A DNA stretch of 64,000 nt from CAVTJL01 sp963828215 (GCA_963828215.1 CAWHFO010000060.1:496001-560000); one strand, 5' to 3'; counted from the stretch's first letter, positions 9,333 through 20,300 are shown. Notes: generated by a model not told the origin, from the letters alone. A program made the numbers and translations.

Positions 9333-10046
9333 ATGAGCGACGAGAAGCGGCTGCGGCGGGGGATCGTCGAGACCTGCCGGCGGATGAACGCGTCGGGCCT
9401 CAACCAGGGCACGTCGGGCAATGTCAGCGCCAGGCTCGGCGAGCTGATGCTGATCACGCCCACGGGTGTCCCCTATGACGAGATGGCGTCCGAGGACGTG
9501 GCGGCCATGCCGCTCTCGGGCGAGTACGGGTCCTGGCAGGGCCCGCTGGCGCCGTCCTCGGAGTGGCGCTTCCATCTCGACATCATGCGGGCGCGGCCCG
9601 AGGTGGGGGCGATCGTGCATGCGCACTCGACCTACGCCACCACCCTGGCGATCGCCCGAAAAGAGATCCCGGCCTGCCACTACATGATCGCCGCGGCGGG
9701 CGGCCCCTCGATCCGCTGCGCCGGCTATGCCACCTACGGCACGAAGGAGCTCTCGACGGAGGCGCTGGCGGCGCTCGAGGGCCGCACCTGCTGCCTCCTC
9801 GCCAATCACGGCATGATCGCCACCGGTGCCACGCTCGACAAGGCGATGTGGCTGGCGATCGAGCTCGAGACCATCGCCCGGCAATATTATCTTTCCCTCG
9901 GCATCGGCGGCCCGGTGCTGCTCTCCGACGCCGAGATCGAGCACGTCAAGGAGCGCTTCAAGTCCTACGGCCCCAGGCCCAAGTCCGGCGCCGCCAATGA
10001 CGAGGAAGGGGTGACGGGGAAGGGAAAGAAGAAAAAATCGGCATGA
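9333..10046 (+). CDS. Class II aldolase/adducin family protein (L-fuculose-phosphate aldolase-like)
   Basis: The 237-residue protein has the zinc-dependent class II aldolase fold, whose enzymes cleave sugar 1-phosphates into dihydroxyacetone phosphate plus an aldehyde, or epimerise pentulose phosphates. Zinc-site motifs are visible as HAHSTYATTLA and LANHGMIATG, and the substrate-phosphate loops as GTSGNVSARLG and TPTGVPYDEM. The ATG at 9333 follows a GGGGAGGA ribosome-binding site. The C-terminus is unusually basic (GKGKKKKSA). It is divergent from the transporter operon and overlaps the downstream HAD gene by four bases (ATGA), so these two are probably one transcript serving the same sugar pathway. 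The specific substrate is unknown. Confidence 0.88.
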   Translation: MSDEKRLRRGIVETCRRMNASGLNQGTSGNVSARLGELMLITPTGVPYDEMASEDVAAMPLSGEYGSWQGPLAPSSEWRFHLDIMRARPEVGAIVHAHSTYATTLAIARKEIPACHYMIAAAGGPSIRCAGYATYGTKELSTEALAALEGRTCCLLANHGMIATGATLDKAMWLAIELETIARQYYLSLGIGGPVLLSDAEIEHVKERFKSYGPRPKSGAANDEEGVTGKGKKKKSA

Positions 10047-10859
10047 GCGATCCGGGTCTGGCGCCGCTCGCCGACTGGCCGCTGGCGGAGCGGCGCCGCG
10101 TCGAGGTGGTGCTCACCGACATCGACGACACGCTCACGCTCGACGGCCGGCTGCCGGCCGTCGCCTATGCAGCCATGGAGCGGCTTCGGGAGTCCGGCAG
10201 GAAGGTCGTGCCGATCACCGGCCGGCCGGCCGGCTGGTGCGACCACATCGCCCGGATGTGGCCGGTCGACGGGGTGGTGGGCGAGAACGGCGCCTTCTGG
10301 TTCCGCCACGACCCCGAGGCCAAGAGGCTGATCCGCCGCTTTCGCGACGACGAGGCGACGCGGCGGGCCAACCGGGTGCGGCTCGAGGCGCTGGGCCGGC
10401 ACATCCTGGCCGAGGTTCCCGGCACGGCGCTTGCTTCGGACCAGCTCTACCGCGAGGCCGATCTCGCCATCGACTTCCGCGAGGACGTGCCCGCCCTCCC
10501 GCGCAGCGAGGTGCTGCGGATCGTGCGCCTGTTCGAGGAGGCGGGGGCCACGGCGAAAGTGCAGCTCGATCCACGTCAATGGCTGGTTCGGGCGCTACGA
10601 CAAGCTCGGCATGACCCGCACCTTCATGGCCGAGTGCTTCGGCATCGACATCGAGCAGGACAAGGGCCGCTTCGTCTTCGCCGGCAACTCGCCCAACGAC
10701 GCGCCGATGTTCGCCTTCTTCAGGCCCTCGGTCGGCGTGGCCAATCTCCTGCGCTTTCTCGACCTCCTCGATGCCCGCCCGACCTACGTGACGGAGAAGC
10801 CGGGCGGCTTCGGGTTCGCCGAGCTGGCCCAAGCGTTGCTCGACGGCGGAGGGGGCTGA
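10043..10859 (+). CDS. HAD-IIB family phosphatase (frameshifted)
   Basis: This cytosolic HAD-superfamily hydrolase has motif I VLTDIDDTLTLDG (nucleophile and acid Asp), motif II PITGRPAG, a C2 cap region, and the acidic motif FAGNSPNDAPMF that completes the metal site. Relatives remove phosphate from small sugar phosphates. A single extra C near 10561 (GTGCAGCTC) breaks the frame before the conserved SSIHVNGWFG segment; removing it gives 271 residues with no stop. The start overlaps the aldolase stop (ATGA). Its pairing with an aldolase, and a polyol kinase/dehydrogenase next door, suggests it dephosphorylates an intermediate or toxic by-product of the pathway. Confidence 0.85.
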
Positions 10860-10863
10860 GCCC

Positions 10864-11517
10864 TCAGGCCTTGGCGGCGTGGGCCTCCATGATCTCCTTC
10901 AGCTTGGCGGGAAAGTCCTCGCCGCGATTGGCGCGCGGAAAGTCCTCGCTCGGAACCGGCACGCCCAGGAAGCCGCAGAGCGGCGCCCAGCCTTCGGCGA
11001 CGTTCCAGACGAGAAGGCGAGCGGGCGGGATGGTCCGCTTCACCTCGTCCACATGGCGGAGATAGCAGGCGATCGCCTGCTCGCGGTCGTCGACGCGGCC
11101 GCCCATGTCCCGCTGGACGATGATTTTTTGGCACATCCGCGCCTGGTCGTGAAACACGCGCGGCAGCTCGGCCGGCGTCGGGCGGACGACGAGCTGGAAG
11201 ATCGTGGACCAGGCGCTCTTGTACCAGGCCTCGGGATCGCGCGCCGTCAGGACGACCTTGGCGGCGGGGTAGGCGGCCGCGAGCTCGCGCCAGAAATGAC
11301 AGGCGGGCCAGTCGACGACCGAGCGGTAGCCGGCGAGCAGCCGTCGCCAGTCGAAGCCCGGGTCGTCGGCCGCCTCTTCCCAAAGGGGGATGTGGTCCGC
11401 GTGCTCGAAGACCTCGACCATGTGATAGCAGGGCCCCAGGCCCAGCCGGTCGAGTGCGAGCTTGAGCGACAGCGTCCCCGTGCGGCCGAACCCGGCCCCG
11501 ATCACCTCGACCGTCAT
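10864..11517 (-). CDS. Sulfotransferase family protein
   Basis: The 217-residue protein has the N-terminal PAPS-binding loop GAGFGRTGTLSLKLALDRLG and downstream features of sulfotransferase-like P-loop proteins (LTARDPEAWYKSAW). This family transfers or is presumed to transfer sulfuryl groups from PAPS to alcohols or amines; many bacterial members have no known acceptor. The gene stands alone, convergent with the HAD gene with only four bases between the stops. No PAPS-synthesis genes are nearby. The start ATG at 11517 follows GGAGGCGAAGG. Length fits the short bacterial subgroup. Confidence 0.82.
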   Translation of the reverse strand: MTVEVIGAGFGRTGTLSLKLALDRLGLGPCYHMVEVFEHADHIPLWEEAADDPGFDWRRLLAGYRSVVDWPACHFWRELAAAYPAAKVVLTARDPEAWYKSAWSTIFQLVVRPTPAELPRVFHDQARMCQKIIVQRDMGGRVDDREQAIACYLRHVDEVKRTIPPARLLVWNVAEGWAPLCGFLGVPVPSEDFPRANRGEDFPAKLKEIMEAHAAKA

Positions 11518-11645
11518 CCTTCGCCTCCCCCGTTGGCCGGCTCACCCTAGCTCTGTCCGACTGCCGGGCGCCATGCTGCGATGCCGCGCATGCTGAGGAC
11601 GGCATGCGCGGCGGCCATGGCAGCGCCGGTGCGAAGCGTCCCTGG

Positions 11646-12311
11646 CTAGCCGGAAGCGGACTTCACCTTGACCTGCTGGCAGCTCAGATTGAGCCCGGTG
11701 AACACCTCGTCACCGTTGTCCATCTTGAAGTTCACGACCACCTGGGTGGCGATCCAGCCGTCGTCGCAGAGTGCTGGCGTGTGCCAGCTACCCGTCCGGC
11801 CGCCGCCGTCCGCATGGCAGTTGGGCCTCTCGAGGGTGGAGAGCTGGCTCAGCTTCTCCATGGTCCCGTCCGCGTTGATCTTGACCCGGTACGCCTGCAC
11901 ACCCTTGAGGCGCTCGGAGTTGCCGGTCTTGGACGTGCACACGCCGACACCGTAGATGAAGGTGTCCTCCGGGCTGGTGAGCGGCACGAACTTCGTGCTG
12001 CGATCCGTCGGCCCGCGCTGGCCGCACAGATCCAGCTGCCGGGTGAGGAGATCCTCGCTGCGATCCTGCACGTGGGCCGAATCGACCCTGAGGAAGCAGC
12101 CGCGATCGCCGCGCTCGCCGAGCTGCAGCCTGATCACGCCGAAATACGTGCCCGAAGCGCCGACCTCCCGGGTCTGACCCGCGAACCCCGACACGGCGCC
12201 GGCGCTCTCGTCCGCACCGTCGAGATAGATGACATCGGCACGAGCCGGGGCTCCCACCAGCAGAGACAGGGCGATCGTAGAAATACCGAGATACTTCTCC
12301 ATGATGTTCAT
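11646..12311 (-). CDS. Secreted hypothetical protein
   Basis: I do not recognise this family. The product is 221 residues with a Sec-type signal peptide (MNIMEKYLGISTIALSLLVG, then cleavage after APARA), so it is likely periplasmic or secreted. The mature part is polar, with about seven cysteines (for example DRGCFLRVDS, QLDLCGQRG, GVGVCTSK, RPNCHADGG, LSCQQVK) that could form disulfides, and Gly/Thr-rich beta-like sequence. I chose the ATG at 12311 over one five codons upstream because the signal peptide begins there. It lies between a sulfotransferase gene and a TetR regulator with no operon partner. Codon use is slightly less GC-biased than its neighbours. Confidence 0.6.
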   Translation of the reverse strand: MNIMEKYLGISTIALSLLVGAPARADVIYLDGADESAGAVSGFAGQTREVGASGTYFGVIRLQLGERGDRGCFLRVDSAHVQDRSEDLLTRQLDLCGQRGPTDRSTKFVPLTSPEDTFIYGVGVCTSKTGNSERLKGVQAYRVKINADGTMEKLSQLSTLERPNCHADGGGRTGSWHTPALCDDGWIATQVVVNFKMDNGDEVFTGLNLSCQQVKVKSASG

Positions 12312-12446
12312 TCTGGTTTCCTCCACTAGGCGAGCTGACGATTAAGAGGCTCGCATCGTAGGTCTGCCTCTGAAATCGTATCGCCGGCTGTGACACTTGG
12401 CACAGATATGAAGGAATCGTCGCGATCAGCCTCGGCCTCGGCCCGC

Positions 12447-13130
12447 CTACTCCGGTCGCGGCTCGTCGGTCGGCCGCCGACGCGCGCCATCGAGGAAAAG
12501 TCGGACCCCGCTCCTGATGCGCCGCTCGATCTCGTCCCGGTCGGGCGGCATGCCGAGGAGCGCCCGGCGAAAGCTGCTGCCGGTCACGAGGCTCAGGAAC
12601 TGCTCGGCGGCGAGCTCGGGGCTCTCCACGCGGATCGTGCCCCGCTCGGCGTGCCGCCTGATGAGCGCCGCCGTCGCCTGCACCGCCTTCAGCCCGCCCT
12701 CCTCGAAGCCCAGCCTGGCCAGCTCGGGGAAGCGAGGCGCCTGCGCCGAGAGGATCCGCTGCACGGCGATCGCCTCGGGCTTGAGCGAGGCCTCCAGGAT
12801 GTGGCGGGCCAGCCCGCCGAGCGCCGCCTCGAGCGGCATCGTCTCGTCCGCCTCGTAGGTGCTGAAGGGAACGAGCCAGCGCTCGATGAGCTGGCGCAGG
12901 ACCGCGGCGAAGAGGGCCGCCTTGTCGCTGTAGCGCGCATAGAGCGTGCGCTTGGCGATGCCGGCCGCCTCGGCCACGGCGTCGATCGTGGTCGCATCGA
13001 AGCCGCGCTCGATGAACATGGCCGTCGCCACCTCGAGCAGCCGCGCCTCGCGGAGCGCCACCTCGTCCCGCTTCGGCCGGCCGCCGCGCCCGCCCCGGTG
13101 CGGGACCTGCCGCGACTTCGTCTCCTGCAT
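12447..13130 (-). CDS. TetR/AcrR family transcriptional regulator
   Basis: The 227-residue protein begins with a TetR DNA-binding domain: LLEVATAMFIERGFDATTID, then the recognition part AEAAGIAKRTLYARYSDKAA, followed by a helical ligand domain of the AcrR C-terminal type (SFRRALLGMPPDRDEIE). It presumably represses its own gene and perhaps a nearby gene. The ATG at 13130 is preferred because a promoter and dyad operator are located upstream of it (13172-13200), inside longer open frames that would otherwise extend the N-terminus. The N-terminus before the HTH is basic (KSRQVPHRGGRGGRPKRDE). No drug-efflux gene is adjacent; the divergent neighbour is a small secreted protein. Confidence 0.9.
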   Translation of the reverse strand: MQETKSRQVPHRGGRGGRPKRDEVALREARLLEVATAMFIERGFDATTIDAVAEAAGIAKRTLYARYSDKAALFAAVLRQLIERWLVPFSTYEADETMPLEAALGGLARHILEASLKPEAIAVQRILSAQAPRFPELARLGFEEGGLKAVQATAALIRRHAERGTIRVESPELAAEQFLSLVTGSSFRRALLGMPPDRDEIERRIRSGVRLFLDGARRRPTDEPRPE

Positions 13131-13171
13131 GCCCGATCGTCCTCTACCCGCTTGACGCCGCGGGCCATCGG

Positions 13172-13200
13172 AGTATATGCAACGATACCGTTTCGTTCCA
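13172..13200 (-). promoter_or_regulatory. Promoter of the TetR gene with an embedded 17-bp dyad operator
   Basis: On the minus strand TGGAAC (13195-13200) and TATACT (13172-13177) are spaced by 17 bases and lie about 42 bases upstream of the TetR ATG. Between them, 13181-13197 reads AACGATACCGTTTCGTT, an inverted repeat with seven of eight base pairs matching around a central base. Such placement over the -10/-35 spacer is what autorepression by a TetR protein needs. The site may also act on the divergent gene at 13240. Confidence 0.6.
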
Positions 13201-13239
13201 TTCCTGCCATGATGCCGGCAGGTCAAGGGAGTGGGATCC

Positions 13240-13587
13240 ATGACCGTGCGCAAGCTTCTTCTGGGTCTGCCCGTCGTCGTGGCCCTGGCCGGGCTCGCTG
13301 CCACCGGGTCCCCGGCGCTGGCCGACGGGGACCACGGGCCGTCCTGGTCCGCTCCGTGGCGGCACGACCATCGTCACGACGGCAGGGACGATCGGGGCCA
13401 TCCGCCCTGGGCGCAGGGTCCCGGGCCGCAGCATCCGGGGCCGCAGCATTCCTACTGGCGCCACGACACCCGCTGGCAGCGTGCTCCGGGCCACGACGGC
13501 GACTACCGGCGCTATGCCGAGCGAAACGATGGCGGCCGGCCGGGCGGCCCCTGGTGGGACCATCGGCCCTGGTGGTTCCACCGCTGA
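13240..13587 (+). CDS. Small secreted His/Asp/Arg/Trp-rich protein
   Basis: This 115-residue product starts with a clear Sec signal (MTVRKLLLGLPVVVALAGLA, cleavage near SPALADG). The mature part is strikingly composed of His, Asp, Arg, Pro, Gly and Trp, with clusters such as WRHDHRHDGRDDRGH, PQHPGPQHSYWRHD and WWDHRPWWFHR. I recognise no domain. The composition suggests an unstructured, possibly metal-binding periplasmic protein. I chose the ATG at 13240, 9 bases after the AAGGGA ribosome-binding site, rather than a GTG at 13231 that would overlap it. It is divergent from the TetR gene and shares the intergenic region containing the 13181-13197 dyad. Confidence 0.65.
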   Translation: MTVRKLLLGLPVVVALAGLAATGSPALADGDHGPSWSAPWRHDHRHDGRDDRGHPPWAQGPGPQHPGPQHSYWRHDTRWQRAPGHDGDYRRYAERNDGGRPGGPWWDHRPWWFHR

Positions 13588-13596
13588 GGTCCGTCG

Positions 13597-13644
13597 GTCC
13601 CGTCGCCGCCGGCCGCGGCCCGGGCGGCGGGTCGGCGGCGGGAC
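13597..13644. terminator. GC-rich imperfect hairpin between convergent genes
   Basis: GTCCCGTCGCCGCC (13597-13610) can pair imperfectly with GGCGGCGGGAC (13634-13644), with an inner GCCGCC/GGCGGC pairing. It lies between the stop of the small secreted protein and the stop of the histidine kinase. There is no T-tract; the terminator role is inferred. Confidence 0.3.
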
Positions 13645-13679
13645 GGCTCCTTCGCTCGTGACGAGGGCGCCTCGCCCGG

Positions 13680-16394
<2,715 letters not shown>

Positions 16395-16409
16395 GGCCGG
16401 GCCGCCCCG

Positions 16410-16955
16410 TCAGCGCACGTCGAGCGAGCGGAGCTGCCAGATCGATCGCGACTCGTAGACCGGGCCGGCCAGCTCGGCATGCTGGCTCCAGGGATAGATG
16501 ATCCAGAGCGGCCCCTTCTCGCGAACCCGCATCGGCTCGCCGTCGATGCGGGTGGCGAGCAGCACCTCGTAGTCCTTCGCGTCGACGACCGGCAGGTCGA
16601 TCGCATAGTCGTTGAGGGCCACCGCATGCAGGGACGTGCCCTTCGCACCGACCGCCTGGAGCACCGTCCGCAGGAGGACGCCCGTAAAGTGGACGGGGGC
16701 CGGCGTGAACGGCGTCTTGGTGACGAGGTCGGTGGTGCCCAGCTTCTCCAGGCCGGCGAGCGTGAACGTCACGGTGTGGTCGGCACCGCCGGCGGTGATG
16801 TCTCCGGTCACCGTCAGGATCGTGCGCTGCTCCTCGGCCAGCACCGTGCGCGGTGCCAGGCCGAGAACGGCCAGGGTCAGGGCCAGAACGGCGAACAGGG
16901 ACGACAGCAAGGTGACCTGCACCTGCCGCCGGCCGGCGCGAGGGCTGTCTCGCAT
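16410..16955 (-). CDS. Exported molybdopterin-oxidoreductase-fold protein
   Basis: The 181-residue product has an N-terminal signal or anchor (VTLLSSLFAVLALTLAVLGL, ending LAEEQ) and a C-terminal domain resembling small molybdopterin-oxidoreductase-like proteins of unknown function: FTLAGLEKLG, HFTGVLLRTVLQAVG, LNDYAIDLPV, REKGPLWIIYPW. The cysteine that ligates molybdenum in sulfite-oxidase-type enzymes is not evident, so catalysis is doubtful and a sensory or binding role is possible. The ATG at 16955 follows an AGGAG ribosome-binding site. Its coupling to a hybrid histidine kinase 15 bases downstream suggests the two proteins act together at the membrane. Confidence 0.7.
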   Translation of the reverse strand: MRDSPRAGRRQVQVTLLSSLFAVLALTLAVLGLAPRTVLAEEQRTILTVTGDITAGGADHTVTFTLAGLEKLGTTDLVTKTPFTPAPVHFTGVLLRTVLQAVGAKGTSLHAVALNDYAIDLPVVDAKDYEVLLATRIDGEPMRVREKGPLWIIYPWSQHAELAGPVYESRSIWQLRSLDVR

Positions 16956-17279
16956 TCTAGTCTCCTGGTTTCGGGGAGCGTCGGAACGGCACTGCAGGCG
17001 GTTTCCCCTTGGCGCCGTATTCCGCAGCGCGAGCCCGATGATAGTCCCGGCCTCGGTGCCTGCCCAGATCGCTCGCATGGCCTCGCGCCAACCGACTTGC
17101 CCCGAATCGTCTCTCTACCGCAGATAGTGACCGTGGTCCATCGTGCTGCCGTCCCGGCGCCACGCATGGCTTGGCCGGCCGACCGTCGGGTCGCGCAGCT
17201 CATGGCGGCGGGGCGGCTCGCCCGCGGGGCCTTCACGCCCAATGGGCGCCGCGGCGTCTTTCGCGCCGATCGAGGTCGC
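16956..17279. other. Intergenic region, no recognised feature
   Basis: These 324 bases separate the start of the molybdopterin-fold gene from the end of the cupin gene. I found no open frame with family resemblance, no tRNA and no clear hairpin terminator. A promoter for the minus-strand kinase operon must lie here, but no good -35/-10 pair could be picked. Confidence 0.5.
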
Positions 17280-17747
17280 TCAGGGGTGCTTGTGGATCGG
17301 GTCGGTCCAGAAGACGGATTCCGGCCTCTCGACGGGCTCGATGTCGAGATTGACGACGACCGCTTCCTGGTCGCTGCGCACCACCACGCATTCGAGCGGC
17401 TCGCCGGCCGAGGCGTTGATCTCCTGGTGCGGCACGTACGGCGGCACGAAGATGAAATCGCCGGGGCCGGCCTCCGCGACATATTCGAGACGGTCGCCCC
17501 AGCGCATGCGCGCCTTGCCCTTGAGCACGTAGATCACGCTCTCGAGGGCACCGTGATGGTGGGCGCCGGTCTTGGCGTCGGGATGGATCGTCACCGTGCC
17601 GGCCCAGATCTTCCGGGCGCCCGCCTTGGCCGCCGTGATGGCGGCGGCGCGGCTCATGCCCGGGCTCTGGGGCGTGTTGGTGTCGAGCTCGCCGGCGCGG
17701 ATCACGCGCACCCCCTGGGTGCGCCAGTCGGGAGGGGTGTCGTCCAT
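17280..17747 (-). CDS. Cupin domain-containing protein
   Basis: The 155-residue protein is a single beta-barrel cupin. The two cupin motifs are visible: GAHHHGALESVIYVLKG (metal-ligand His and Glu) and the second with GDFIFVPPYVPHQEIN. Such small cupins bind metal and are enzymes or sensors of small molecules; the substrate is unknown. The ATG at 17747 (MDDTPPDWR) is preceded by AGGAG-like sequence; upstream in-frame residues look non-coding. It is a single gene, divergent from the cyclase gene at 17902. Confidence 0.85.
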   Translation of the reverse strand: MDDTPPDWRTQGVRVIRAGELDTNTPQSPGMSRAAAITAAKAGARKIWAGTVTIHPDAKTGAHHHGALESVIYVLKGKARMRWGDRLEYVAEAGPGDFIFVPPYVPHQEINASAGEPLECVVVRSDQEAVVVNLDIEPVERPESVFWTDPIHKHP

Positions 17748-17901
17748 GAGGGGCTCCTTGTCCTGGGCGCCGGGATGGTGCCGGCGCTGACGACGTGCCA
17801 CCCGGAGGTGGCACCGCCGCACCGGGACGTTGTAGAAGCCCCGGGCACGTCACGCGACCCCCGGTCCGGGGCAGGTGCCTCGGAGGAAGGACGGTTAAGG
17901 C

Positions 17902-18888
17902 ATGACGGAACGCGAGGCCGGGGCCGGCATCGAGCGCAAGCTCACGACCATCCTCGCCGCCGACATCGCCGGCTACAGCCGCCTCATGGAGCGGGACGAG
18001 GCCGGCACGCTCGAGCGCCTGCGCGACTGCCGCCGGCTCCTCGGCGGGCTCGTCGATCGCCATCGCGGCCGGATCGCCAACACCGCCGGCGACGGCGTGC
18101 TGGCCGAGTTCCGGAGCGTCGTCGAGGCGGTCCGCTGCGCGGTCGAGATCCAGCAGGAGCTGGGTGCCCGGAATGAGGGCCTGCCCGGCGACCGCCGGAT
18201 GGCCTTCCGCATCGGCCTCAACCTCGGCGACGTGATGGTCGAGGGCGGCGATCTCTTCGGCGAGGGCGTCAACGTGGCGGCCCGCCTGCAGGCGATGGCC
18301 CCGCCCGGCGGCATCCTGATCTCCGGCACCGTCCACGACCTCGTCCGCGGCAAGCTCGACATCGGCTACGACTGGCTGGGCGCCCGACAGGTCAAGAATA
18401 TCGACCGGGAGATTCCCATCTGGCGTATCCGCCTGGGCGGCGAGGGCGCGGCAGACGTCGCGATGGAGCCGCACGCTCCCCGAGCCGATCCTCCGCCACC
18501 GGAGCCGCCCGCCCCGGTCGGGCCACGCGGGACGACCGCCAGCGCCTGGCACGAGGGCCGGCTGCTACGGCTCGGGCTCTTCGCCATCGCTCTGCTCGTC
18601 GCGGCCCCGATCACGGGCCTGAGCTGGCTCGTCTGGCCGGCGATCGCCATCGGTTTCGCAGCGCTCAGCGGCGCCGTCGTGCGGGCCGGGCTGCCGAAGC
18701 GACGCCACCGCGCCGTGCAGCTCGTTTTGGTCGTTCTTCTCCTGGCGGCCATCAATCTCGCCACCGGCAGCCCGGACTGGTGGGTGGTCTATCCGGCGGT
18801 TCCGCTCCTCGCCCTGGCCTTCGCCATGGACCCCGGCTTCCCGCTCGGGCTCCTCGCGCTCGGAAGACATCTCGCGCGGCGCCGTTGA
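17902..18888 (+). CDS. Class III adenylate/guanylate cyclase domain protein with C-terminal membrane segment
   Basis: The 328-residue protein has an N-terminal class III cyclase catalytic domain (about residues 10-180). Both metal-binding aspartates are present (ILAADIAGYSRLM and NTAGDGVLAEF), as is the transition-state motif GVNVAARLQ. It should make cAMP or cGMP from the nucleotide triphosphate. A Pro-rich linker is followed by three or four hydrophobic segments (LLRLGLFAIALLVAAPITGL, VWPAIAIGFAALSGAVV, AVQLVLVVLLLAAINLA), a membrane anchor on the C-terminal side. The ATG at 17902 follows a GGAGGAAGG ribosome-binding site. The EamA gene starts 11 bases after its stop, so they may be cotranscribed. 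Confidence 0.88.
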   Translation: MTEREAGAGIERKLTTILAADIAGYSRLMERDEAGTLERLRDCRRLLGGLVDRHRGRIANTAGDGVLAEFRSVVEAVRCAVEIQQELGARNEGLPGDRRMAFRIGLNLGDVMVEGGDLFGEGVNVAARLQAMAPPGGILISGTVHDLVRGKLDIGYDWLGARQVKNIDREIPIWRIRLGGEGAADVAMEPHAPRADPPPPEPPAPVGPRGTTASAWHEGRLLRLGLFAIALLVAAPITGLSWLVWPAIAIGFAALSGAVVRAGLPKRRHRAVQLVLVVLLLAAINLATGSPDWWVVYPAVPLLALAFAMDPGFPLGLLALGRHLARRR

Positions 18889-18899
18889 GGCGCAACCCG

Positions 18900-19811
18900 A
18901 TGATCCAGCACCCTCCATCGCGGCGGCGCGGCTGGACGGGCGCGGCGCCCGAGCGGGCCGCACCCCTTCTGTTTCTCTGCCTCTGGTCGGGCGGCTACGT
19001 CGCGGCCAGGATCGCCGTCCATTTCTGCCCGCCGATCACCCTGGTCGCCGTCCGCTTCGTCATCACCCTTTTGATCTTTCTCGGCCTCGCGCTGGCGCTC
19101 CGGGCGCCCTGGCCGCGGCGCTGGCGGGACGTCCTGCCGATCGCCGTCTCGGGGCTTCTCATCCAGGGCTTCTATTTCACCGGGACCTATCTCTCCTTCG
19201 CGCGGGGCATGGCGGCGGGCCCGATGGCCTTGCTCCTGGCGCTGCAACCCGTGCTCACCGCCTGCGTCGCCGCTCCGCTCCTGGGCGAGCGCGTCGGCCC
19301 ACGCCAGTGGCTGGGCCTCGTGCTGGGCCTGCTCGGCGTGGCCCTGGTGCTCGGCACCAAGCTCGCGGCCGGGGTGGGCACGCCCGCGGCCGTCGCCTGG
19401 GCCAGCGTGGCGCTCGTCGCGATCACGGCCGGCACGCTCTTCCAGAAGCGCTTCTGCCCGGTCTTCGATCTCTGGACCGGCGGGGTCGTCCAGTTCCTGG
19501 CCGCTGCCGCCTTCGCGGTGCCGGCGGCCCTCCTGCTCGAGGCGCCGGAGATCGCCTGGACGCCCGCCTTCGGGGTGGCGCTGGCCTATCTCGTGCTCGG
19601 CAACTCGGTCGTCGCCATCAGCCTGCTCAACCTGATGATCCGCAAGGGCGAGGCCGCCCGCGTCACGAGCCTGCTCTACCTCGTGCCGGGCGGCGCCGCC
19701 CTGCTGGCCTGGCTGCTGCTCGGCGAGACCATGACCGGCCTCGCCCTCCTGGGCCTGCTGGTCGGCGCGGGTGGCGTGGCCCTGGTGCTCGCCCGCCGCC
19801 GCCCGGCCTGA
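18900..19811 (+). CDS. EamA/DMT family transporter
   Basis: The 303-residue inner-membrane protein has about ten hydrophobic spans arranged as two EamA repeats, with typical pieces LFLCLWSGGYVAARIAVHF, PLLGERVGPRQWLGLVLGLL and LLLGETMTGLALLGLLVG. These drug/metabolite-family proteins export small metabolites or amino acids. The ATG at 18900 is chosen because the hydrophobic core begins soon after it; an upstream start would overlap the cyclase gene. It converges on the SnoaL-like gene with 27 bases between stops. The substrate is not predictable. Confidence 0.88.
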   Translation: MIQHPPSRRRGWTGAAPERAAPLLFLCLWSGGYVAARIAVHFCPPITLVAVRFVITLLIFLGLALALRAPWPRRWRDVLPIAVSGLLIQGFYFTGTYLSFARGMAAGPMALLLALQPVLTACVAAPLLGERVGPRQWLGLVLGLLGVALVLGTKLAAGVGTPAAVAWASVALVAITAGTLFQKRFCPVFDLWTGGVVQFLAAAAFAVPAALLLEAPEIAWTPAFGVALAYLVLGNSVVAISLLNLMIRKGEAARVTSLLYLVPGGAALLAWLLLGETMTGLALLGLLVGAGGVALVLARRRPA

Positions 19812-19838
19812 GCCTCCGGCGGGCGAGCCGCCTCGGGG

Positions 19839-20204
19839 CTACTGCTCGATGAACTGATAGTCGGCCCTGATTCGCCCGTCCCCGTCGAGGAGCAGAAAGT
19901 CGAAGCCGACCGACACGACGGCACCGTCGAGGGTCCGCACCATCTGCCAGTGGAACTTGACCCCGTCATGGTGGCCGTCGACGTCCCCGGCCGGGGCAAA
20001 GGAAAAATCGCCGGGGCGGACGAAGCGGGCATGGGCATCGCCGATGCGCTGCTCCAGCGCCTCGTGACCGCGCGCCTCGAGCGAGCGGGTTCGATGGACC
20101 GCCTCCTTGGCCCAGAGGCCGGCAATGGCCTCCCGCCGCCTCTCCGGGTCCGCCTCGTTCCAGAGCGCCACGTAGCGGCTCACCAGCTCGGCCGTGTCGA
20201 TCAT
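19839..20204 (-). CDS. SnoaL/NTF2-like protein
   Basis: The 121-residue product has the NTF2-like fold pattern seen in SnoaL-type small proteins: an initial helix VSRYVALWNEADPERRREA, then LWAKEAVHRTR and a run of beta strands (VKFHWQMVRTL, VVSVGFDFLLLDGDGRI). Members act as small-molecule-binding proteins or isomerases. The ATG at 20204 lies 97 bases from a strong dyad (20301-20317) and 135 bases from the divergent YafY-type regulator, which probably controls it. Nothing indicates the ligand. Confidence 0.75.
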   Translation of the reverse strand: MIDTAELVSRYVALWNEADPERRREAIAGLWAKEAVHRTRSLEARGHEALEQRIGDAHARFVRPGDFSFAPAGDVDGHHDGVKFHWQMVRTLDGAVVSVGFDFLLLDGDGRIRADYQFIEQ

Positions 20205-20300
20205 GACCCGTCTCCTCGGGGGACCGGCCCCCTCTCCAAGCCCGGGTCGAGGGCCCGACCTGGCCCCGACCCCTTGATGGCCGACACTAACGAGGTGTAC

